Part shown: positions 1-6,846 of the stretch, piece after piece | Layout of the letters: every line of letters starts with the position of its first letter | Position numbering within the stretch: the stretch's first letter is position 1 | NCBI GenBank assembly: GCA_046717125.1 | Contig: JBKJVQ010000100.1 | Location: 1 to 13,356, forward strand | Length of the DNA: 13,356 nt | Source of the DNA: JBKJVQ01 sp046717125 | Lineage (GTDB): Bacteria; Pseudomonadota; Alphaproteobacteria; Rhizobiales; Methyloligellaceae | Direction of reading: 5' to 3' | Notes under the pieces: model-generated | Seen by the model: the letters and a program-made list of their open reading frames with translations, nothing else | What the model was told of the DNA's origin: nothing | The model's database searches: none | Translations under genes and position numbers: made by a program

Positions 1-59
1 ACATCATCACGCGCGAATCGCCTAATTATCCCACCAATGTTTGAGATTCAGAACGTTGA
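1..59. other. Window edge, no gene assigned
   Basis: No gene can be assigned here. One + frame reads 13 codons to a TGA at 42-44 and another reads 7 codons to a TAA at 23-25, so the 3' end of a gene lying to the left could be here, but neither tail is recognisable. Confidence 0.3.
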
Positions 60-220
60 CCCCCTCAGCCGGCCCTGCGGGCCGACCTCTCCCCACAGGG
101 GCGAGGGGACGCCGGCGGCGCCAACGGAACGCACCCGCAAATTCCTAACCCTGCGAGGGAAAAGAACACCTCTCCCCGCCGGGGAGAGGTCGAATTGCGC
201 GAGCAATTCGGGTGAGGGGG
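60..220. repeat. Composite palindromic intergenic repeat
   Basis: This is a mosaic of hairpins bounded by its own inverted repeat: CCCCCTCA (60-67) pairs with TGAGGGGG (213-220). Inside are CGGCCC/GGGCCG (70-75/79-84), a 9-bp arm with one mismatch (86-94/98-106), the perfect 10-bp ACCTCTCCCC/GGGGAGAGGT (168-177/181-190, 3-nt loop) and CGAATTGC/GCAATTCG (191-198/203-210) closed by a GCGA loop. From memory, the 168-220 half strongly resembles a repeat family scattered between genes in Bradyrhizobium, Rhodopseudomonas and relatives. Such elements are non-coding; as RNA they can fold and may affect mRNA stability. The short reading frames crossing it are not genes. It ends 25 bp before the MAPEG start, so any promoter for that gene lies in or upstream of it. 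Confidence 0.85.
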
Positions 221-245
221 CATCCTTTTTCAATCAGGCAAGCTC

Positions 246-668
246 ATGACCATCCAAGCCGTGCTGCTGCCCGTGTTCGTCATGATTGCGCTGGCCTTCG
301 GGCTGGCGATCTGGATGGGCGTGCTGCGGGTCGGGTCGCTCGAGCGCGGCGAGGTGAAGCTCAAGGACATCGCACTCGGCGAGCGGAACTGGACCCCGCG
401 CGCGCAGCAGATCGCGAATGCCTTCCACAACCAGCTCGAAATTCCGATCCTGTTCTACATCCTCGTCATCCTCGCCTGGACGACGAAGGACGCGGACCTT
501 CTGTTCGTCATCATGTCGTGGATCTTCGTCGCCTTCCGGCTTTGGCATGCCTATGAGCACACGACCACAAACAATGTGCGCCGGCGCGCGCTGATCTATG
601 GCGGCGCATTAATCACGCTAACCCTGATGTGGATCATATTCGCGGTGCGCGTGCTGCTCGGGTTGTGA
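246..668 (+). CDS. MAPEG family membrane protein
   Basis: A 140-residue integral membrane protein of the MAPEG family (membrane-associated proteins in eicosanoid and glutathione metabolism). Eukaryotic members conjugate or isomerise using glutathione; the substrates of bacterial homologues are mostly unknown. Four hydrophobic segments are visible, at about residues 5-25, 64-80, 84-98 and 115-138. The family signature can be read in the loop with RAQQIANAFHNQLEIP before the second helix, and in the RLWHAYEHTTTNNVRRRA stretch after the third. The length is normal for the family. The ATG at 246 has only a weak purine-rich site before it (AGGCAAG), suggesting low expression or read-through from upstream. 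recO begins 37 bp downstream on the same strand, so the two may share a transcript, though no functional link is known. The family call is firm; the substrate is unknown. Confidence 0.85.
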   Translation: MTIQAVLLPVFVMIALAFGLAIWMGVLRVGSLERGEVKLKDIALGERNWTPRAQQIANAFHNQLEIPILFYILVILAWTTKDADLLFVIMSWIFVAFRLWHAYEHTTTNNVRRRALIYGGALITLTLMWIIFAVRVLLGL

Positions 669-705
669 GCAGACCCCAACCGATTGTGAGTCGCTATAAG
701 ACCGG

Positions 706-1464
706 ATGGACTGGACCGACGAAGGCATCGTGCTGGGCGCACGGGCGCTGGGCGATGCCAACGCCGTGCTCGAACTTCTGACGCGCGAACACGGAAGGCA
801 TCTCGGCCTGGTGCGCGGGGGTCGTTCGCGGCGCGTGCGGCCGGTGTTGCAGGTCGGCAATCTCGTCCGTGCGACCTGGCGCGCGCGGCTCGAAGACCAT
901 CTCGGCGGTTACGAGGTGGAACTCATTCGCGCGTCGGGCTCAGGCGCGCTTGACGATGCGCTGGCGCTGACGGGGATCGGAACGATTGCGGCGCTGTCGC
1001 GGCTTCTCGCCGAGCGGGAGGCGCATGCCAGGATTTATGACGGCGCTGCGCTGATTCTCGCCCATCTCCACGACGGAGAAAACTGGCCGAGGCAGCTCAT
1101 CTTCTGGGAGATCGCGCTGCTCGAAGAACTCGGCGTCGGCCTCGACCTTGGCGCCTGCGCATCAACGGGGCAGACGCACGATCTCGTCTATGTGTCGCCC
1201 CGAAGCGCGCGAGCGGTGTCCTCCGCTGCGGGCGCGCCGTATGCGGACAGGCTGCTTTCGCTGCCGCGCTTCCTGATCGACGATGAAGCGGACGCTTCAC
1301 CGGCCGATCTGGTTGCGGGATTTCGCATGACGGGCGCGATCCTCGAACGCCACGCGCTTGGGCCGCATGGCTTGAGCCTGCCGGAGCCGCGCGAGCGGCT
1401 GCTGTCGTTGCTCGCGCGGAGCGCCTTGAGCGACTCACCCGACTCCGCTAATCCGGACCCATGA
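706..1464 (+). CDS. recO: DNA repair protein RecO
   Basis: RecO, 252 residues, the usual length. In the RecFOR pathway it binds RecR and single-stranded DNA, displaces SSB and helps load RecA at gaps and stalled forks. The N-terminus (MDWTDEGIVLGARALGDANAV...) is the typical RecO OB-fold beginning, with the basic LVRGGRSRRVRPVLQVGNLV stretch at about residues 35-54. A helical domain follows, containing an alphaproteobacterial-type segment (LGACASTGQTHDLVYVSPRS...) near residues 145-165. Only one cysteine remains there, so this copy lacks the four-cysteine zinc finger of some RecO proteins. The ATG at 706 has a poor ribosome site. The last codons overlap the parC start (ATGA, 1461-1464), which implies translational coupling. 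Downstream parC is a chromosome-topology gene; the pairing recurs in related genomes. Confidence 0.95.
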   Translation: MDWTDEGIVLGARALGDANAVLELLTREHGRHLGLVRGGRSRRVRPVLQVGNLVRATWRARLEDHLGGYEVELIRASGSGALDDALALTGIGTIAALSRLLAEREAHARIYDGAALILAHLHDGENWPRQLIFWEIALLEELGVGLDLGACASTGQTHDLVYVSPRSARAVSSAAGAPYADRLLSLPRFLIDDEADASPADLVAGFRMTGAILERHALGPHGLSLPEPRERLLSLLARSALSDSPDSANPDP

Positions 1465-3704
1465 GCCGAAAAATCAACCCGCCCGAAGAAGGGCCGATCG
1501 AGCCCGTCTCGCTGAAGGACGCGATCGAGCAGCGCTACCTCGCCTATGCGCTGTCGACCATCATGCACCGGGCGCTGCCCGATGTGCGCGACGGGCTGAA
1601 GCCGGTGCACCGCCGCGTGCTTTACGCTATGCGGCAGCTCAAGCTCGACCCGGATGGCGGCTACAAGAAGTGCGCCCGCGTCGTCGGCGACGTGATCGGC
1701 AAATATCATCCGCACGGCGACAAGGCCGTCTATGACAGCCTCGTGCGGCTCGCGCAGGATTTCGCCGTCCGCTATCCGCTGGTCGACGGGCAGGGGAATT
1801 TCGGCAATGTCGACGGCGATAACGCTGCGGCCATGCGCTACACCGAGGCGAAGCTCACCGACGTCGCTGCGGCGCTGCTTGAAGGCATTGACGAGGACAC
1901 CGTCGATTTTCGCGACACCTATGACGGCGAGGAGTCCGAGCCCGTCGTCCTGCCGGCGAACTTCCCGAACCTCTTGGCCAACGGCTCGTCCGGCATCGCC
2001 GTCGGAATGGCGACCAACATCCCGCCGCACAATGCGGGCGAGCTGATCGACGCGGCGCTGCACCTCGTGAAGCACCCGAATGCGACCACAGAGAAGCTTG
2101 TCGAGATGGTGCCGGGGCCTGACTTCCCGACCGGCGGCATTCTGGTCGAGCCGAAACCTGCGATCGTCGCTGCCTATGAGACCGGACGGGGCAGCTTCCG
2201 CCTGCGGGCGCGCTGGTCGGTCGAGGAGCTGGGCCGCGGCGGATGGCAGATCGTCGTCACCGAAATTCCGTACCAGGTGCAGAAATCCAAGCTGATCGAG
2301 CGCATTGCGGAGCTGATGCAGGCGAAAAAGCTGATGCTGCTCGGCGACGTGCGCGACGAGTCGGCCGAGGACATCCGCCTCGTGCTGGAGCCGAAGAGCC
2401 GCAACGTCGACCCCACGCATCTGATGGAGCAGCTCTTCCGCCAGACCGAGCTCGAAACGCGCTTTGCGCTCAACATGAACGTGCTGTCGCGCGGGCTCGT
2501 GCCGAACGTTCTGTCGCTGCGGCAGGTGCTGCGCGAATGGCTCGATCATCGCAAAATCGTGCTGGTGCGCCGCACGACGCACCGCCTCGAAAAGATCGCG
2601 CACCGTCTGGAAGTGCTGGGCGGTTATCTCATCGCCTTCCTCAATCTCGACGAGGTCATCCGCATCATCCGCTTCGAGGACGAGCCGAAGCAGGAGCTGA
2701 TGCGGACGTTCGATCTGTCGGACGTGCAGGCCGAAGCCATCCTCAACATGCGGCTGCGCTCGCTGCGAAAGCTCGAGGAGATGGAGCTCAGGCGCGAGCA
2801 CGACGCGCTCAAGGCCGAGCAGAAGGACCTCAATGCGCTGCTCAAGTCCGACGACGCGCAGTGGAAGACCATCACAGACGAGCTGAACGCGCTGAAGAAG
2901 CGCTTCGGCGACGCGGCGCCGTTCGGCAAACGCCGCACGACATTCGGCGATGCGCCCGACGGGGAGATCGATTTCTCGGCGGCCCTGGCGGATAAGGAGC
3001 CGATAACGGTTGTCCTCTCCGAGAAGGGCTGGATCCGCGCCCTCAAGGGCCATGTCGAGGAGCTGAACGGACTCCAGTTCAAAGACGGCGACCGGCTGAA
3101 GCGGGCCGTCCGTGCACAGACGACCGATACGATCGTCCTGTTTGCGACCAATGGGCGGTTCTATGCCTTACGCGCCGACAAGCTGCCCGGCGGGCGCGGG
3201 GCAGGGGAGCCGGTGCGGCTGTTGCTCGACATGGAGGACGGAACCGATATCGTCCAAATATTCGTGGCCGACCCCGAACGGAGGCTGCTGGTCGCCTCGA
3301 CCGGCGGCTTCGGCTTTATCGTCAGGGAGAGCGAGGTCGTGGCGCTCACACGCAAGGGCAAGCAGGTCCTGAACGTTTCCGCCGGCGAGGAGGCGACGGT
3401 GTGTGCGCCGGTTTCCGGAGACCACGTTGCGGTCATCGGCGAGAACCGCAAGCTGCTGATCTTTGCACTGACGGAATTGCCGGAAATGCCCCGTGGCAAG
3501 GGTGTGCGCCTGCAGCGCTACAAGGATGGCGGGCTCGCGGACGCGCGCATTTTCACGCGCGCCACAGGTCTTCCGTGGACGGACTCAGCGGGGCGCGCCT
3601 TCACCACGACGGACTTCGCCGAATGGATCGGCGCCCGGGCGGCAGCAGGTCGGCTCGCCATGAAGGGCTTCCCGAAGTCGAATAGTTTCGGCCCACGATT
3701 GTGA
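1461..3704 (+). CDS. parC: DNA topoisomerase IV subunit A
   Basis: ParC, 747 residues, full length. With ParE it forms the cytoplasmic type II topoisomerase that decatenates daughter chromosomes. The N-terminal breakage-reunion domain shows DGLKPVHRRVLYAM (residues 44-57), GKYHPHGDKAVYD (80-92) and the catalytic tyrosine Y127 within NAAAMRYTEA. A coiled region spans about 370-480. The C-terminal beta-pinwheel begins near 510, with blade motifs such as VVLSEKGWIRALKGH and PRGKGVRLQRYKDGG. No canonical GyrA box (QRRGGKG) is present and the C-terminal domain is ParC-like, which decides against GyrA. The residue equivalent to E. coli Ser80 is K88 (AAG, 1722-1724), and the equivalent of Glu84 is D92. 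The start ATG lies inside the end of recO, so translation is probably coupled. A 621-codon open frame on the opposite strand is a GC-driven shadow. Confidence 0.97.
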   Translation: MSRKINPPEEGPIEPVSLKDAIEQRYLAYALSTIMHRALPDVRDGLKPVHRRVLYAMRQLKLDPDGGYKKCARVVGDVIGKYHPHGDKAVYDSLVRLAQDFAVRYPLVDGQGNFGNVDGDNAAAMRYTEAKLTDVAAALLEGIDEDTVDFRDTYDGEESEPVVLPANFPNLLANGSSGIAVGMATNIPPHNAGELIDAALHLVKHPNATTEKLVEMVPGPDFPTGGILVEPKPAIVAAYETGRGSFRLRARWSVEELGRGGWQIVVTEIPYQVQKSKLIERIAELMQAKKLMLLGDVRDESAEDIRLVLEPKSRNVDPTHLMEQLFRQTELETRFALNMNVLSRGLVPNVLSLRQVLREWLDHRKIVLVRRTTHRLEKIAHRLEVLGGYLIAFLNLDEVIRIIRFEDEPKQELMRTFDLSDVQAEAILNMRLRSLRKLEEMELRREHDALKAEQKDLNALLKSDDAQWKTITDELNALKKRFGDAAPFGKRRTTFGDAPDGEIDFSAALADKEPITVVLSEKGWIRALKGHVEELNGLQFKDGDRLKRAVRAQTTDTIVLFATNGRFYALRADKLPGGRGAGEPVRLLLDMEDGTDIVQIFVADPERRLLVASTGGFGFIVRESEVVALTRKGKQVLNVSAGEEATVCAPVSGDHVAVIGENRKLLIFALTELPEMPRGKGVRLQRYKDGGLADARIFTRATGLPWTDSAGRAFTTTDFAEWIGARAAAGRLAMKGFPKSNSFGPRL

Positions 3705-3742
3705 ACACGCACTAGTTGGTTCCATTAGAACTGCTGATTGGT

Positions 3743-3772
3743 ACGATCAGGACAATTGCCTTGCCTGATCGT
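3743..3772. promoter_or_regulatory. Perfect 9-bp inverted repeat upstream of the di-haem cytochrome gene
   Basis: ACGATCAGG (3743-3751) and CCTGATCGT (3764-3772) are exact complements around a 12-base spacer that itself contains CAATTG. No T-run follows, so an intrinsic terminator for parC is unlikely though possible. The position, with its right end 63 bp before the cytochrome ATG, fits an operator for a dimeric regulator. It does not match the FNR/FixK consensus (TTGAT-N4-ATCAA). The cognate protein cannot be told from sequence. Confidence 0.5.
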
Positions 3773-3823
3773 CGGCCCGGTCGCCCAATGATGGAACGAG
3801 CGGCAGCAAGAATGCCCCGCTAG

Positions 3824-3829
3824 AAGGAG
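3824..3829 (+). promoter_or_regulatory. Strong Shine-Dalgarno for the di-haem cytochrome gene
   Basis: AAGGAG sits 6 bases before the ATG at 3836. It is the best ribosome site in the window and fixes the start directly ahead of a clean signal peptide. Confidence 0.8.
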
Positions 3830-3835
3830 CGTCCC

Positions 3836-5245
3836 ATGCAGAAAAACGCATTGAAGCGGGGCACTGTGGTCGCCGCGTTGGTTCTTGGATCGACCCTCGC
3901 CAGCGGCGCCGCATTCGCTGCGGAGCCCGGCGCAAAGGTTCCGAACAGCTATGCGCCCGTCGTCGATACCGAGACTTTCGATGCGCTGCTGAAGCGGATG
4001 GAGGCGGACAAGGCGGCGGTCGAGGAACGGCACCGCAAATTACTGTCCGAGCGCTACGACCTCGGCGACCAGCCCGCCGCCGGCGTGACGATGTCGAAGG
4101 GCAAGCCGGTGCAGGGTGGCGTGCGCGTGAAGCTACCGGACGGGGTGTCCTGGCAGCAACTCGCCGATATGACGCCTGACGAGATCAAGGCTCAGAACGC
4201 CTGGCCCGCGGGCTTTTATCCCTTGCCACATCCGAACCACAAGGAAGGCGGGATGCTGTTCCCGCAGGATCAGATCGACGCCATCAAAAAACAGGACAAC
4301 CGGGACCTGGAGCGTTTCGATCTAGACTTCATCACGCCGAAGCACCTGCTTCCCGAATTTCCACCGCCCATGTATCTCACGACGCGACCGGATCTGGGGG
4401 ACGTGTCGAAGGGGCGGGTCGTCAGCCTCACCAACTACTACGAACTCTTCAACGGACTGCTGAATCCCAAGCAGCTCGAAGGCATGCGGCTGCTGCTGTC
4501 GCCCTTCCCGCAGCAGCAGTTCAATGCGACAGGGGACCGGCGTTCGGTGCTGCCGAGCTTCGGCGTGGCGTGCCTCGATTGTCACGTGAATGGCCACACC
4601 AACGACGCCACCCATCTCGCGGGCGATGTCCGGCCCCAGGAGCACCGCCACCGCATCAATACCCCGACCCTACGGGGTATGAACATCCAGCGCCTGTTCG
4701 GTTCGCAGCGTGCGCTGAAAAGCGTCGAGGATTTCACCGAGTTCGAGCAGCGCGCCGCCTATTTCGACGGCGACCCAGTGATCGCGACCAAGAAGGGCGT
4801 CAACATCCTTGAGCGTGGCAGCCAAGTGCATTTCATGGGTGAAGTGCAGGCCCTGTTCGACTTCCCGCCGGCGCCCAAGCTCGATGTGTTCGGCAAGCTA
4901 GATCCCGCGAAGGCGACGGAAGCTGAAATGCGTGGCCAGGAGGTGTTCTTCGGCAAGGGCCGCTGCGCCGAATGCCACGCAGCGCCGTTCTATACGGATA
5001 ACCTCATGCACAATCTACGCGCGGAGCGCTTTTTCGAGCCGAAGATGATTGACGGCCGGATGGCCAGCGCCGATGGGCCGATCAAGACTTTCCCCCTGCG
5101 CGGCATCAAGGACTCGCCGCCCTATCTGCACGACGGCCGCTTGTTGACCCTCGAAGACACGGTCGAATTCTTCAACGTGGTGCTCGGCACAAAGTTGGCG
5201 GATCAGGAGAAGGAAGATCTGACTGCGTTTCTGAGAGCGCTGTAG
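3836..5245 (+). CDS. Secreted di-haem cytochrome, cytochrome c peroxidase/MauG superfamily
   Basis: A 469-residue exported protein. Residues 1-29 form a signal peptide (basic start, hydrophobic core, cleavage after AFA or AFAA). Two c-type haem motifs are present: CLDCH (246-250) and CAECH (377-381). The tail RGIKDSPPYLHDGRLLTLEDTVEFF (about 422-446) is the conserved C-terminal block of bacterial di-haem peroxidases and MauG-like enzymes. Family members reduce H2O2 with electrons from small cytochromes, or oxidise protein or small-molecule substrates, in the periplasm. The unusual part is the roughly 215-residue mature segment before the first haem, with a charged helical stretch near 45-75; standard peroxidases reach the first haem within about 50-80 residues. 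It follows parC after 131 bp but has its own strong ribosome site and a nearby inverted repeat, so it is probably regulated separately. Whether it is a true peroxidase is unproven. Confidence 0.85.
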   Translation: MQKNALKRGTVVAALVLGSTLASGAAFAAEPGAKVPNSYAPVVDTETFDALLKRMEADKAAVEERHRKLLSERYDLGDQPAAGVTMSKGKPVQGGVRVKLPDGVSWQQLADMTPDEIKAQNAWPAGFYPLPHPNHKEGGMLFPQDQIDAIKKQDNRDLERFDLDFITPKHLLPEFPPPMYLTTRPDLGDVSKGRVVSLTNYYELFNGLLNPKQLEGMRLLLSPFPQQQFNATGDRRSVLPSFGVACLDCHVNGHTNDATHLAGDVRPQEHRHRINTPTLRGMNIQRLFGSQRALKSVEDFTEFEQRAAYFDGDPVIATKKGVNILERGSQVHFMGEVQALFDFPPAPKLDVFGKLDPAKATEAEMRGQEVFFGKGRCAECHAAPFYTDNLMHNLRAERFFEPKMIDGRMASADGPIKTFPLRGIKDSPPYLHDGRLLTLEDTVEFFNVVLGTKLADQEKEDLTAFLRAL

Positions 5246-5272
5246 CGCTCACACGAAGCCTGTGTCTGCTCA

Positions 5273-5313
5273 CTGGAGACTGACCGCTTTTGATGAAACC
5301 GGTCAGTCTCCAG
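5273..5313. terminator. Bidirectional terminator between convergent genes
   Basis: CTGGAGACTGACCG (5273-5286) and CGGTCAGTCTCCAG (5300-5313) form a perfect 14-bp stem; the 13-base loop can add a TTT/AAA inner stem. The U-tract is weak on either strand. It lies between the end of the cytochrome gene (5245) and the end of bpt (5355), which converge, so it can serve both. A second small hairpin, GAGCGC/GCGCTC (5235-5240/5245-5250), spans the cytochrome stop codon. Confidence 0.8.
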
Positions 5314-5354
5314 ATTTACTGTCGGTCGCTGGACTGAACCCTGAAACGAGGTCC

Positions 5355-6113
5355 TTATCCGCCCTCCGTCACATCCCGCCGCACCCAGCCCTCGCGGGTG
5401 AGATGCTCCTGCGGTTGGAAGCGGGTCTTGTAGTCCATCTTGCGCGAGCCGCGGATCCAATAGCCCAGATAGACATAGGGCAGACCTAGCCGGCGCGCCT
5501 GTTCCACCTGTTCCAGGATCATGAACGTGCCGGCGCTGCGCTCGGGGCTTCCCGGTTCGTAAAAACTGTAAACCATCGAGATTCCGTCCGAGAGCCGGTC
5601 GCATAGCGCCACACCGACCAGAGGTGGGCGCTCGTCGTCCCGATCCGTCAGGCGCGGCTTCATCCGGTACTCGGTCAGCGTCGTGTCGACCACGCTGTCC
5701 TCGATCATCAGCGTGTAGTCGAGCACGGACATGTCGGCCATGCCGCCATCGGCGTGACGCTGGTCGATATAGGCGCGGAATAAGGAATATTGCTCGGAGG
5801 TCGGCGCTGAACCCACCCGTATGGCCATTACGTCGCGATTGGCGCGCCATACCCGGCGGAGCGAGCCGGCCGCCCTGAATTCGTCAACCACGATCCGCAC
5901 CGGCACGCACGCCGAACAACTGTCGCAATAAGGCATGTAGGCGATGTTCTGGCTGCGCCGGAAGCCGCCCTTCAGCAGATTGTCGATCAGCGTCTCAGGC
6001 TTGTCGTGCGTGAGATGGGTGAAGAGTTTGCGCTCCTGCCGGCCGGGCAGGTATGGGCACGACTGGGGCGCCGTGATGTAGAATTCCGGAAAATTGGTTT
6101 TGTGTTCTGTCAC
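5355..6113 (-). CDS. bpt: Leucyl/arginyl-tRNA-protein transferase (N-degron tagging)
   Basis: A 252-residue bacterial transferase of the Bpt/ATE family. Members use an aminoacyl-tRNA in the cytoplasm to attach leucine (Bpt) or arginine (ATE) to proteins with acidic N-termini, marking them for ClpS/ClpAP. The N-terminal ATE domain carries the conserved cysteines C19 (SCPYLPGR) and C63, C66 and C69 (YCDSCSAC). The C-terminal GNAT-like domain shows VYSFYEP and YVYLGYWIRGSRKMDYKTRFQP near the end. Length matches bacterial members. The start is GTG (codon 6111-6113) with a poor ribosome site; no internal start would preserve the first conserved cysteine. It ends a run of five - strand genes and converges with the cytochrome gene. 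Leu versus Arg specificity cannot be decided by eye; Bpt is the common call in this class. Confidence 0.92.
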   Translation of the reverse strand: MTEHKTNFPEFYITAPQSCPYLPGRQERKLFTHLTHDKPETLIDNLLKGGFRRSQNIAYMPYCDSCSACVPVRIVVDEFRAAGSLRRVWRANRDVMAIRVGSAPTSEQYSLFRAYIDQRHADGGMADMSVLDYTLMIEDSVVDTTLTEYRMKPRLTDRDDERPPLVGVALCDRLSDGISMVYSFYEPGSPERSAGTFMILEQVEQARRLGLPYVYLGYWIRGSRKMDYKTRFQPQEHLTREGWVRRDVTEGG

Positions 6114-6203
6114 TTCGGGTGCCGTCGAATGCGCGGCCGGCGCCCTGCGAAAATAGGGACTAGATGGATCGTGTGCAATTCGGGAATGGGAAAATGGCCC
6201 GGG

Positions 6204-6752
6204 TTACACATTGTCCGCGCGGTGGTCGTTGTTGACGACGACAACGCCCGCGAAAATATCGTGCAGACACCGTTTGCGCGCATCGAATAACGGAAACAGC
6301 AGGACGAGCGGCGTCAGCAGACTGACCGAGACCCAGAACAGAAGCGCGTGAAATGCGGCGAGCAGCGCATACATGCGCTCTCCGTACCAGGTGCGCATTT
6401 CCAGCTCCACGGCGCGCATGCCGATCGTCGCCGATTCGGGCCGGCTCAGAGTCCACGCGGCGTAGCCAAGGCCCACGGCCGGGAAGACTGCACCCATGAA
6501 CAGCCAGGCGAGCCCGAACGTCAGTATTCCCAGTATGAGAAGGAGGAACCAGAGAAACAGGGTCGCTGCGATGATGATGGAAGCGTCGATGACGAACGCG
6601 ATCACGCGCCGGCCAAGGATGCCGCGGAACCGCTCGGGATGCTGGTGCGGATCGAACGCTTGCACGCGCGAGGAAGCGTCGCTCGACGCGGGCGGTTCGA
6701 TGCCCGGTTTCGGCTCGCGATAACCGATTTCGCTCTGTGAAAGTTCAGCCAC
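6204..6752 (-). CDS. RDD family membrane protein
   Basis: A 182-residue RDD-domain protein of unknown function. A soluble proline- and charge-rich N-tail (about 1-45) precedes ILGRRVIAFVID (about 45-56), the Arg/Asp signature at the first membrane segment. Further hydrophobic stretches lie at about 57-80, 82-100 and 128-152, and the terminal DARKRCLHDIFAGVVVV supplies the other conserved Asp motif. Some RDD proteins have been linked to ion or solute transport, but that cannot be extended here. The start is GTG (codon 6750-6752), with weak initiation signals. The gene lies 90 bp upstream of bpt and 94 bp downstream of ilvA, same direction, so co-transcription is plausible but the gaps could hold promoters. 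Confidence 0.85.
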   Translation of the reverse strand: MAELSQSEIGYREPKPGIEPPASSDASSRVQAFDPHQHPERFRGILGRRVIAFVIDASIIIAATLFLWFLLLILGILTFGLAWLFMGAVFPAVGLGYAAWTLSRPESATIGMRAVELEMRTWYGERMYALLAAFHALLFWVSVSLLTPLVLLFPLFDARKRCLHDIFAGVVVVNNDHRADNV

Positions 6753-6846
6753 CTATTCGCTCGATCACGGATGCCCCCAGCCGGACGCTGAAATGGGGAC
6801 CGCTGGTTTGCAACGCAAGACGCATAAGTCCGATTCTCCCTACACA

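Noticed and set aside
37..249. 70-codon + frame at the left edge
   Set aside because: Almost entirely inside the palindromic repeat; no ribosome site and no protein-like composition.
2243..2995. 250-codon + frame inside parC
   Set aside because: Ala/Arg-rich frame-shifted shadow of parC with no recognisable motif.
1188..3053. 621-codon open frame on the - strand opposite recO and parC
   Set aside because: It lies antisense to a clearly conserved parC, has a low-complexity His/Arg/Leu composition with no recognisable domain, and is explained by third-position GC bias.
5246..5354. Small RNA in the convergent gap
   Set aside because: The only structure is accounted for by the bidirectional terminator.
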